Source of the DNA: Delphinus delphis
Lineage: Eukaryota > Chordata > Mammalia > Artiodactyla > Delphinidae
NCBI RefSeq assembly: GCF_949987515.2
Contig: NC_082701.1
Coordinates: 35,109,755-35,173,754, forward strand
Direction: 5' to 3'
DNA length: 64,000 nt
Shown: in pieces, positions 1 through 10,384 of the stretch
Layout of the letters: every line of letters begins with the position of its first letter
Position numbering within the stretch: the first letter of the stretch is position 1
Position numbers and translations under genes: made by a program
Notes under the pieces: generated by a model
What the model saw: the letters and a program-made list of their open reading frames with translations, nothing else
What the model was told of the DNA's origin: nothing
Database searches by the model: none

Positions 1-3000
1 GGGAAAAAATGTACAAAACACAAACATGTGGAGGCTAAACAATATGTTACTTAATAACAAAGAGATCACTGAAGAAAGCAAAGAGGGAATCAAGAAATAC
101 CTAGAGACAAATGACAGTGAAAACACGATGATTCAAAACCTATGGGATGCAGCAAAATCAGTTCTACAAGGGAAGTTTATAGCAATACAAGCCTACGTCA
201 AGTAACAAGAAAAATCACAAATAAACAATCTGACCTTACAACTAAAAGAACTAGAGAAAGAAGAACAAAGAAAACACAAAGTTAGTAGAAGGAAATAAAT
301 CATAAAGATCAGAGCAGAAATAAATGAAATAAAAAAAAAAATAGCAAAGATCAGTAAAACTAAAACCTGGTTCCTTGAGAAGATAAACAAAATTGATAAA
401 CCTTTAGCCAGACTCATCAAGAAAAAGACAGAGAGGACTCAAATCAATAAAATTAGAATGAAAAAGGAGAAGTTACAACAGACACCACAGAAATACAAAG
501 AATCGTAAGAGACTACTACAAGCAAATCTATGACAATAAAATCAACTACCTGGAAGAAATGGACAAATTCTTAGAAAGGTATAACCTTCCAAGAATGAAC
601 CAGGAAGAAATAGAAAATATGAACAGACAATTCACAAGTAATGAAACTGAAACTGTGATTAAAAATTTACCAACAAACAAAAGTCCAGGACCAGATGACT
701 TCACAGGTGAATTCTATCAAACACTTAGAGAAGAGCTAACACCCATCCTTCTCAAACTCTTCCACAAAATTGCAGAGGAAGGAACACTCCTAAACTCATT
801 CTATGAGGCCACCATCACCCCAATACCAAAACCAGACAAACATTCTACAAATAAAGAAAATTACAGACCAATATCACTGATGAATATAGATGAAAAACCC
901 TCAACAAAATACTAGCAAAAACAATCCAACAAAATATTAAAAGGATCATACAACATGATCAAGTGGGATTTATCCCAGGGATGCAAGGATTCTTCAATAT
1001 ATGCAAATCAATAAATGTGATACACCATGTTAACAAATTGAAGAATAAAAAACATATGATCATCTCAATAGATGCAGAAAAAGCTTTCGACAAAATTCAA
1101 CAATGATTTATAATAAAAACTCTCCAGAAAGTGGGCATAGAGCAAAATTACCTCAACATAATAAAGACCATATGCAACAAACACACAACAAACACCATTC
1201 TCAATGATGAAATCCTGAAAGGATTTCCTCTAAGACCAGGAACAACACAAGGATGTCCACTTTCACCACTATTATTCAACATAGTTTTGGAACTCCTAGC
1301 CATGGCAATCAGAGAAGAAAAAGAAATAAAAGGAATACAAATTGGAAAACAAGAAATGAAACTGTCACTGTTTGCAGGTGACATGATACTACATAGAGAA
1401 TCCTATAGATGCCAGCAGAAGACTACTAGAGCTAATCAATGAATTTGGTAAAGTTGCAGGATACAAAAGTAATACACAGAAATCTCTTGCATTCCAATAC
1501 ATTAATGATGAAAAATCGGAAAAAAAGTTAAGGAAACACTCCATTTACCACTGCAACACAAAGAATAAAATACCTTGGAATAAACCTACCTAGGGAGATA
1601 AAAGTCCTGCATGCACAAAAGTATAAGACACTGCTGAAATAAATTAAAGATGATACAAGCAAATGGAGAGATATACCATGTTCTTGGATTGGAAGAATCA
1701 ATATTGTGAAAATGACTATACTACCCAAAGCATTCTACAGATTCAATGCAATCCCTATCAAATTACCAATGGCATTTTTTACACAACTAGATCAAAAAAT
1801 CTTAAAATTTGTATGGAGACACAAAAGACCCCAAATAGCCAAAGCAGTTTGAGGAAAAAAAAAACAACGGAGCTGGAGGTATCATACTCCCTGTCTTCAG
1901 ACTATACTACAGATCTACAGTAATGAAGACAATATGGTACTGGTACAAAAACAGAGATATAGATCATTGGAACAGGATAGAAAGCCCAGAGATAAACCCA
2001 CACACCTACAGTCAACTAATCTATGACAAAGGAAGCAAGGATATACAATAGATCTCTTCAATACATTGTGCTGGGAAAACAGGACAGCTACATATAAAAG
2101 AATGAAATTAGAACACTCCCTAACACCATACAAAAAACTAAGCTCAAAATAGATTAGAGACTTAAATGTAAGATGGGACACTATAAAACTCTTAAAGGAA
2201 AACATAGGAAGAACACTTTTTTACATAAATCACAACAAGATCTTTTTTGATCCACCTCCTAGAGTAATGGAAATAAAAACAAAAATAAACAAATGGGACC
2301 TAATGAAACATCAAAACTTTTGCACAGCAAAGGAAACCATAAACAAGATGAAAAGACAACCCTCAGAATGGGAGAAAATATTTGCAAACAATCAACAGAC
2401 AAAGAATTAATCTCCAAAATATATAAACAGCTCATGCAGCTCAATATTAAAAAAACAAACAACCTAATCCAAAAATGGGCAGAAGACCTAAGCAGACATT
2501 TCTCCAAAGAAGACATACAGATGTCCAAGAAGCACATAAAAAGCTGCTCAGCATCACTAATTATTAGAGAAATGCAAATCAAAAACTACGATGAGATGTC
2601 ACCTCACACCAGTTATAATGGGCATCATCAGAAAATCTACAAACAACAAATGCTCAGAGGGTGTGGAGAAAAGGGAACCCTCTTGCACTGTTGGTGAGAA
2701 TGTAAATTGATACAGCCACTATGGAGAACACTATGGAAGTTCCTTAAAAAACTAAAAATAAAATTACCATATGATCCAGCAATCCCACTACTTGACAGAT
2801 AGCCAGAGAAAACCATAATTCAAAAAAGACACTGCACCCCAATGTTCATTACAGCACTATTTACAATAGCCAGGTCATGGAAACAACCTAAATGCCCATC
2901 GACAGACAGATGGATAAAGAAGATGTGGTACATATATACAATGGAATATTACTCAGCCCTAAAAAGGAACGAAACTGGGTCCTTTGTAGAGACGTGGATT

Positions 3001-3084
3001 GATCTAGAATCTGTCATACAGAGTGAAGTATGTCAGAAAGAGAAAAACAAACATCGTATATTAACGCATATATGTGGAACCTAA
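1..3084 (+). pseudogene. L1 ORF2 remnant (reverse transcriptase and C-terminal region)
   Basis: A broken ORF2 reading frame. Open pieces lie at 559-915 (N-terminal RT region, with NKSPGPDDF and the IPKPDK and NYRPISL motifs), 1131-1442 (RT core with [20 protein letters not shown]) and 2293-2697 plus 2842-3084 (C-terminal region ending [21 protein letters not shown] and LTHICGT before the stop). The catalytic motif normally FADD reads FAGD at about 1371-1382: the first aspartate of the metal-binding pair is a glycine. Stops and frameshifts separate the pieces. No functional enzyme can be made. In an intact element this protein nicks target DNA and copies the RNA there (target-primed reverse transcription). 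Confidence 0.95.
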
Positions 3085-3293
3085 AAAATGGTACAGATGA
3101 ACCAGTTTGCAGTGTAGAAATTGAGACACATATGTAGAGAACAAACGTATGGACACCAATGGGGGAAAGCGGTGAGGGGGTGGTGGTGCTGTGATTAATT
3201 GAGATATTGGGATTGAGATATATACACTAATATGTATAAAATGGATAACTAATAAGAACCTACTGTATAAAAAGTAAATAAAATAAAAAAACA
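1..3293 (+). mobile_element. L1 LINE retrotransposon, 3' half, cut by window edge
   Basis: The sequence reads as L1 ORF2 from the region between endonuclease and reverse transcriptase to the C-terminus, followed by a 3' UTR and an A-rich tail ending near 3293 (aaaataaaaaaac). The window start cuts it, so its 5' extent is unknown. Its 3' UTR closely resembles, in reverse, that of the L1 ending at 29.1 kb (shared wording around the ORF2 stop and the tail), so the two probably belong to one subfamily. Seen: recognisable ORF2 fragments on the plus strand. Known: L1 ORF2 has endonuclease, reverse transcriptase and Cys-rich C-terminal domains. The copy is dead. Confidence 0.97.
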
Positions 3294-4539
3294 GTTTTCC
3301 CACATCAAACTCATAAACCTCAACAAATCTTGAAATGTTAGTGGAGAATATGAACATACATATTCAAAAGTAAGTTCAAACTACCAAGAAATATGTTGGC
3401 ATAAATTAGTGGAATCTGCCTTTTCTGGAGGTCACAGTGGCTTCATTTCTATCTTAGGATGAACTTCTTATGCTACCTGGGGTCAGGTGAGTCTAAGCAT
3501 GTTCTGGATATGAAGAAACCTTGTGGGTCCTGAAAATTTGATGTTTTTGCTGAAATACACAGTCTGTGTAAAACATTCTCTCACAGTGCTCCAGGAACTG
3601 CATTAAAGTACACACCTAAAGAGGATGGATTAATATTGTGGAATCGGAGTGAAGAACTACTTCTTAAGTGAATATAGTCTGCCAAGAACTATGGTTGGCA
3701 TTTCTTCACACACCATTTTTTAAGAACTTGCAATAACTGCAAGAGGTTAGTAATACTAAATCCAGTTTATAGACATGGAAATGAAAGTCCAGAAAAGTTA
3801 AAAAACAAAAATCATGTGTCAGATCGCATGTTATTTATATGCAGACAGGTGGGAATTAAAGCCATCTCTTTATGCTCCTTTTTGTTGTGTCATAAGAAAT
3901 CCATTTAAGATACAGACATATCACTGCAGTTTTTGTAAACTAGTGGCCTGGACTTGGGAAGTTCAGAAAGTGAAAATTGGAGGTAGTTTCTTAATAGTCA
4001 TGTGAAGAAAATATTTCAAAGAGATAATGACCAATTATTAAGACACAATTATCAGTTTCACTTGCTTAGTACCAAAAACCTTAATGGACAAAATATTATT
4101 CTTTTCTTATGTATAAGTAAAATAAGGCTATGGAGATTAAATTTTGGATCAACCTGACAGGCAAACAAATAATTTCTCACTTATTCTTTTCTTCTGCTTT
4201 GCATCATCTTCATTCCAGGAACTCGGCTGAAACAGGAACCACTATCTGAGGGAAAGAACACTGGGAGGTATAAGTGGTCAAGTAGGGCATTTGCCCCAAA
4301 ATGATGCATGTGATTCACGTTTTATTGCTAAAATCTAATTGGCCAAACCCAGTCTCAGTGGGGAAGGGAAATATAACCCTCTTTGTCTATCCAAGGAGAG
4401 AAGTGGAAATGAGTGGACAGTAACATAATCTTCGATAAGTATCTTATCTAATTTCACATCATGTCAATGAGTGAACTGGATTTAAATGGAGGCAGTTTAA
4501 CTCTATAAAGTCAATGCATTTTAACATCTATATTTTCTT
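3294..4539. other. Intergenic DNA, possible weak MIR
   Basis: No gene is visible. Around 3690-3830 the order of words (a run ending in atagacatggaaatgaaagtcc, then agaaaagtt) resembles the central and 5' part of a MIR in reverse orientation, but it is very diverged. The 63-codon open frame at 3814-4005 has no recognisable protein similarity and no initiation or splice context that argues for coding. The rest is unassigned. Confidence 0.4.
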
Positions 4540-4750
4540 TCATATAATAATAGCTGGCAGCTTATTTGTCAAGCACTCTGTTAAACATTTTGCATGGATT
4601 TTCTCACTGAACTTCATATCAATCCAATGAAGACAGCACTTTTAGCATCATCGTTTTTTCAAATGAAAATTTGTTTTCAAGGTTTGAAGGGATAAATTAT
4701 CTTACCCAAGTCACATTGTTTATGCATCTTGTCTCACAGCAGAACCACTT
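4540..4750 (-). repeat. MIR SINE (reverse orientation)
   Basis: The plus strand shows the reverse complement of the ancient mammalian tRNA-derived SINE MIR: aataatagctgg, then a 'caagcactctgttaa' segment matching the 'caggcactgttctaa' motif, 'ttttctcactgaacttc', and finally 'cttacccaagtcaca'. MIR predates placental mammals, so the divergence is expected. Ends are approximate. Confidence 0.7.
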
Positions 4751-5269
4751 TCTTAATGAATACCAAAGGGAAAAGCAGTGGGGTATTAAACATACATCAG
4801 ATATAGATTAATTCCTGGATCTTACAGTTAAATTTGAACATCTGTTTTAAAAGCAACATGGCATAATCTTGTGTCAATGCATATGTATGGCTAACGTACT
4901 CAGAAGGTTAACATAAAGAAATCTTAAGGGGACTCACTGTCTTTAAAATCTGTCTGCTTGTGGTTGCGTGTAGTCCCATTGCCTTACCTAAGGTCCCACT
5001 CTAAGCCCCTGTCCCCAATACATTTTTGTAATACTAACTCATTCCCTAGCTCTAATTTATTACCCCCAAACTTGACTACCATGCCCTGGTATTTCTTTCA
5101 TGTAGTTAAGAATTGACTTTTTATCCTAGGTTTTTTCTGGTTTTGAGTTTGTTCATTTACATTTTGCTAAATTACTTTAATACAGGATACTCAGCTCCAA
5201 GAGCCCCTCTTACAGCTTTATCCTTTTTTGCGAGTACCTAGTGCCTGCTGTAATCATTTTATTTAAAAA

Positions 5270-5350
5270 AATATAATAATTTATAAAGAATTATGAATAA
5301 ATTTATAAGTAATTATAATAATTTATAAAATTATGATTTTGTTTTAAAAG
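5270..5350. repeat. AT-rich low-complexity tract
   Basis: The tract consists of repeated 'ataatttataa'-type words with almost no G or C. It has no coding potential. It could be decayed A-rich element tail or simple replication slippage; the sequence does not decide. Confidence 0.7.
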
Positions 5351-5449
5351 CCACCTTTATTAAATATTACATTATATATAATAATACAGCACCACAACAA
5401 AAATAGTGAATGATTTTATATTGTTTTATGTGTATCAAGTGTATTATGT

Positions 5450-5710
5450 GTATTTAAACACAACATACAACTCATTTAATTCTCCCAATGTATGTATTAT
5501 GTACATGTATTATTATTATTATGTATGTATTATTATTAATTAATGTATATTATTATTAATGTATTATTATGTATGTATTATTATAGCCCTCATTTCATAG
5601 ATGAGGAAGTAGAGGCACAGGGTCACAAGGCTGGTAAGTGATGGGGCCTAGAATTAGAAGCAGTCTTTTTGAAGTCTGTAAGCTTAACCTCGATGCCAAA
5701 CTGCTTGGAA
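5450..5710 (-). repeat. MIR SINE interrupted by an (ATT)n-like expansion
   Basis: MIR words in reverse orientation flank a simple repeat: 'ctcatttaattctccca' on the left, and 'ccctcatttcatagatgagg' followed by 'gaggcacagggtcacaaggctggtaagtg' in pieces on the right. Between them, about 5497-5587, 'tattattatt' and 'atgtatgt' words have expanded. The normal MIR has a short TATTATT run here, which would be the natural seed for the expansion. Confidence 0.75.
5497..5587. repeat. Imperfect (TAT/ATGT)n microsatellite inside MIR
   Basis: Mixed trinucleotide (tat, att) and tetranucleotide (atgt) repeats sit at the position where the MIR consensus carries a short tattatt motif. It is interrupted several times, which usually lowers instability. 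Confidence 0.8.
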
Positions 5711-6514
5711 AATTTGGTAAATCCTCTTTGGATCAATTTTCCCACATTATGGAGACAATGAAGAAGAAAATGAAAAAAATCCATATGCATTCTGGTGTTG
5801 ATTAACATATTAATTAATTATGTAATATTTGAAAGCACTGTCAAATAAATGGAAAGGTTAGAATAATTAATAAAATATCCAATCTATGTAATATTACACT
5901 ATCTTCAAGAATCTTAAGTATAAAAACTGTATTCACTAAAATTATTTATGCTTTATTATCCATTGTATATTTTAATAATAGCCAAATTGTTCTAAGCATT
6001 AGTAATAAATAGAATGAGATGGACAAGAAAGTGCCATGAACTCTTGTACTTACATTCGAGTTAGAAACACAGAAAATAGAAGCAACAGGGAAATAATTAA
6101 TCAAACTAAGTAATTACAGATTATTATTATTAGAGAAAAGAACAGGGTCTAAAATTGTATTACCATATTAAATAAATACTTAAAAAAAACACATACATAC
6201 ATTGAATGGAAAACAATTCATAATAAAAAATGTAGCCCTAACTTTTGGATTATGGCATTGTGCTGGATTTATTTTTCTTTTAAGTTTTCTTTAATGTGGC
6301 CAATTAGAAAAAGACAAACACCCCAACTGAAAAAATAGGCAAAGGAAACAAAAAACTAGTTCCCAAATAATAAGTTTAAATAACCAATTAACAAGAATAA
6401 ATATTATTTCAGGGAAAATTGCCTATACAATTTCCTAACACTGTGCAGCATGTATTGTTTTTTGTATTTACAAAACCATTTTTTGTGTCATCTTAATTTT
6501 TTTTTGCTATCCTA

Positions 6515-6640
6515 GATTTAGGTTTCTGGTGAGTAGGAACTATCATCTGTTTTATCCCGCATTGAACCTTGAGTTCCTGCAGAGTAACAGGAACATAATA
6601 GATATTTATAAATATTTATGGAATAAATCAATAAAACTGT
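6515..6640 (+). repeat. L2 LINE 3' end fragment
   Basis: The words 'gagtaggaactatcatctg', 'gcagagtaacaggaacataa' and 'tagatatttataaatattta' followed by 'ggaataaatcaataaa' match in order the 3' terminus of the ancient L2 LINE (gcagggactgtgtctg, cacatagtaggcgctcaata, aatatttgttgaatgaatga). Only the terminal part is visible, as is usual for 5'-truncated L2 copies. Confidence 0.65.
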
Positions 6641-6991
6641 TAACATTTAAATTAAGTAAATGAACTAAAGTTAGTACAAGATATCACTTTTTCTCATCAG
6701 TTAGCCAAGAGGAGTTAAAATTGTAATAATCAATATTGGTTTATCAATGTTCGGATGGAAATAAAGTGATAAAAATATTTTCTGCAGATCAATTTGCAAA
6801 ATGTTGCAATAGCCCTCAAAAAAGTTATCTTCCAATTTTGTACTCTCCTCAATATGACATCTGGCTGAAGAAAATAATGCAATTTGTGCACAAAGTTCAA
6901 ATATAAGACTGCTTAATACAGAATGCTTATAATGAATAGACTTCTCTCTTTGTGATGAGATTGCATATGACATTTGTTTTTTCTTCATACC

Positions 6992-7382
6992 TGTTATGGA
7001 CTAAGGTGTGTCTCTTCGAAATTCATATATTGAATTCCTAACCCCCAGTATACCTCAGAAAGTGACTGTTTGGAGACAGGTCCTTTAAAGAGGTAATTGA
7101 TTCTAAATGAAGTCATAAGAGTGGGGTTTCAATCCAATAGGATTGGTGCCTTTATAAGACCAGGAAGAGACACCAGGGATGGGTGCACAGAGAAAAGGCC
7201 ATGTGAGGGCACAGCAAGAAGATGGTCATCTGCAAAACAAGGACTGAGGTCTCAGAGAAACTAAATCTGCCAGAACCTTGATTTGTACTTCCAAATTCCA
7301 GAGCAGTGAGAAAATAAATTTCTATTATTTAAGCCACCCAGTCTGTGGCATTTTGTTATGACAGCCCCAGTAAATGAATACA
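6992..7382 (+). repeat. Solo LTR of MaLR/ERVL type (MLT1-like)
   Basis: The element starts TGTTATGGACT and ends ...GAATACA, giving the TG...CA ends of a retroviral-type LTR. In order it carries 'aaattcatatattgaa', 'cctaacccccagta', 'cctttataaga', 'ccatgtgagggcacagc', 'ccttgatttgtacttcc', a polyadenylation signal context 'gagaaaataaatttct' and 'agccacccagtctgtgg'. These are hallmarks of MLT1-class LTRs from mammalian apparent LTR retrotransposons. Flanks atacc and atggc could be a decayed 5-bp target duplication. No internal region is present, so this is a solo LTR. Confidence 0.85.
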
Positions 7383-7589
7383 ATGGCTTTTCTGAAACTT
7401 CCATAATTTCTTTATGTTCGTTTTTAAGTCAGTGAAATGTTTTTAAATATATTTATTTAATATTTTTATGATTTTATTATTTTATCATTGTATGTTTAAG
7501 GTGTAGTATAGAAAATAAGATACAAAGTTAATATCAGGTAGCCAGTATAAGTCCTCTCAGAGAAGTATGGATACATTACTATAGTAAAT

Positions 7590-7990
7590 TTAAACTGTAG
7601 GGATTCAGAGGGGTTAATTCAAGAAGACTACATAGAGAAGAATTCAAGTGGGATATTGAAGACTGGGTAGAATAAGGATCTGTGACTGATGGGAAGATAC
7701 ATAAGGAGGTACTGGGAATACTTTTTCAAGTAGCAAGGTCAAACGATTTTCTGTACTGTGGTCAGAAAGCGTGGAACTCCGAGTAGAAACACTGAAATTT
7801 CAAATGGCTGGAACATAAGATGAGGGAATAGGAACACTGAGATAAACATTTCAGAAAGGAAATTTTGAGGATGTAATTTGGACTTGAGCCAAAGTAGCCA
7901 AGACCAGCAGAGAGAAATGATCTTTTCATGATCAAATTTTATATTCAGATATATAATTTGGTAGAACATTACAGTTTTGGAGGTGGGAAG
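7590..7990. repeat. Probable ancient mammalian repeat, unnamed
   Basis: G/A-rich prose-like sequence such as 'agaattcaagtgggatattgaagactgg', split by decay, resembles in style and word order other decayed stretches in this window (44.9, 50.0 and 58.7-60.5 kb). I read it as a diverged copy of the same mammal-wide family but cannot name it from memory. No coding evidence. Confidence 0.35.
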
Positions 7991-9859
7991 AGAGATTAAG
8001 GTTAAAAGACAAGTTGATAGCTAGTAAAATACTTCAGCCCAAGTACTAATGAAAAACTAAATTAGTATTGTGTCAGACTCAGAGCTATTAAGAACTAGAG
8101 GGATAGCTCTTGCTTATAATTTAATACAGGCAAATAGAGAAGACAGAAACAAAAGATGAAGCCTGGATATCCAACCTATGCTTTGGAGAGGTGAGTTCAG
8201 ATCAGAAAAAGTGTTGTTGTTGCTGTTACTTTTATTATTGTTAAAGTTTGGGGAATCTACAAGTTTGGAAATAAAGGTGATATGTAATTTATGTAATATG
8301 ACTAATACAGAGTTTAAGGAAATGTAAGGATGTTTGGGTAAAATTAACCAGCACACAGAATGTAAGCCTGGAGCTCAGGAACAAGTCAGATTTAAAGAAA
8401 ACACACAAAAATAGTGAAAACAATTTGTAAAATATTTAGATCTCTAAATCAAGGAAGGGAAGAATGTATCCTTTACATCCATCGGAAACCTGGTATTGTA
8501 TGTCCCAGAACATTTATATGGCTTTCATAATGTTAAGAATGGAACAGAATCCCCAAAGTAGAGGTTTCTTCCAGTCTAGATAGAAGGAAATAGGAGTTTA
8601 TAAGTCAAAGTAGTTGTATTAAGTTGATTCATATTAACACACAGAAATGTTTCTGCTTAGCTAAGGATTGAAAGTAAAGACCAACACAAGATAAAAAGAC
8701 AATAAGTTTAAAAAAGTAAAATGAACAACTATAAGTTTTAAACAATAAGTTTAAAAAAGTAAAAAAAAAAAGTAAAAAGTTTAAAAAAGTAAAATGAATA
8801 ACTACTTACTTAACTCTCACTGAAATAAATACTAAATGTTTTCATGAATTTAAAATCAAATGCTACAAATAGATCCTCAAGAAAAGATAGATCCCTTTAA
8901 AAAATCCCCAGAAAATTTTGGCACTTCTGATTACTGTGTACTAGTGATAAGCTGATGATCCCACTGAAACATAGAAAGAGTCTTGTTCATTAAAAGAAAA
9001 ATCATATTGTCATTCATCAAGGAACTGTGGAAGCAATGAGTAATAGATGAATGAAATCTCCAGGAGGAAAGATGTGCTTACCATCTTCCAGGGGTTTTTG
9101 CCAATATTGGACATGGACTAAGGGGTGGTCTTGATTAGACAAAGATCCTCTGCTTGGAAGAAAGAGAAATCAATGGCACTTTTAGAGGTTGCTGGTGGTT
9201 AATGCAACTAATTTAAAATGAGGAAACGTGAACATACAATCTGTTTTCCCTAGAAGATATTTACTGAAATCTAGATTCCTGTGGGATACTGAAAGCTTCT
9301 AAAAATCAGAGTGAATCTCCCTCTGTCTTCCAGTGCTTAGGAAAAAAAAAATCTACTTCAAGCACACTGCTGGCCTTCTTCTCTGGACAACTGCAAGATC
9401 TTGAAGCTGTTTGGAGCAGGACACTTCATAAATACAGTAAACACATTCAGAAGGCAGAGTGAGGTGCCCTACAAACTTGTGGTACTTAATTAATTTAGAA
9501 CTTTCTCATTAAAATGCTGTACCTTTTGTCAAAATACTTGCTGAATTCTGAAGTTACGTGGCAAGAAAATCGAGAATGCTGGATGGGGATCTCTGAAAGT
9601 AAAAGCTAGATGTCCCACAATCTTTTAGACTCAGAAGATAGAGATTGCTGGGGTCTCAATGAGATATTGATATGGAAACCTCTGAGAAAAAGAACTAGAA
9701 CTCCCATAATTATTTTAATGTCAACAAGATAGAGAGTGCTGGGCTCTCATTCTAGAAGCAAACCAGGCATAAACTGAGCCCTTTACTGAAACCTTGTCCC
9801 ATTCCTGACTCAGATGAGCTATTTGAGTAGTAGAGGAAAAGGGGAAGCCAGTACAGTTT
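7991..9859. other. Intergenic DNA, no gene seen
   Basis: Open frames here are short and lack protein similarity. A local A-rich triplication lies at 8704-8794 (separate entry). The remainder shows no RNA gene, splice-site-supported exon or confidently named repeat. Confidence 0.6.
8704..8794 (+). repeat. Three-copy A-rich local repeat
   Basis: The 18-nt core aagtttaaaaaagtaaaa occurs at 8704-8721, 8747-8764 and 8777-8794. The first and third copies are also followed by similar 'tgaacaacta' and 'tgaataacta' words, so a unit larger than the core was duplicated before an A-run expanded in the middle copy. Confidence 0.85.
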
Positions 9860-10020
9860 TGGTTTACATACAACATCTATCACACACATAAAAAAATCAC
9901 TAGACATGGGAAAGACAAGAATACATAACCAATAACTGAGAGGAAAGAAAAATAGATACAGATCAACAAATGGTTCAAACATTTGAGTGAGTAGGCAAAA
10001 ATTTAAAATAACTATAATTG
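9860..10020 (+). mobile_element. Old L1M fragment (5' UTR/ORF1 region)
   Basis: The words 'aaaaaatcactagacatggg', 'accaataactgagaggaaag', 'cagatcaacaaatgg' and 'aaatttaaaataactataat' match in order the early ORF1 region of old mammalian L1M/HAL1 elements. The fragment ends exactly where the T-tract of the next minus-strand L1 starts, so that L1 appears to have inserted into it or recombined with it. Confidence 0.55.
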
Positions 10021-10384
10021 TTTTTTTACATCTTTATTGGAGTATAATTGCTTCACAGTCGTGTTAGTTTCTGCTTTATAACAAAGTAAATCAGCCACAC
10101 ACATACATGTTCCCATATCTCTTCCTCTTGCATCTCCCTCCCTCCCACCCTCCCTATCCCACTCCTCCAGGTGGTCACAAAGCACTGAGCTGATCTCCCT
10201 GTGCTATGTGGCTGCTTCCAACTAGCTATCGAGTTTACACTTGATAGTATATATATGTCCATGCCACTCTCTCACTTTGTCAAAGCTTACCCTTCCCCCT
10301 CCGCATATCCTAAAGTCCATTCTCTAGTAGGTCTATGTCTTTATTCCTGTCTTACCCCTAGGTTCTTCATGACATATTTTTTTC

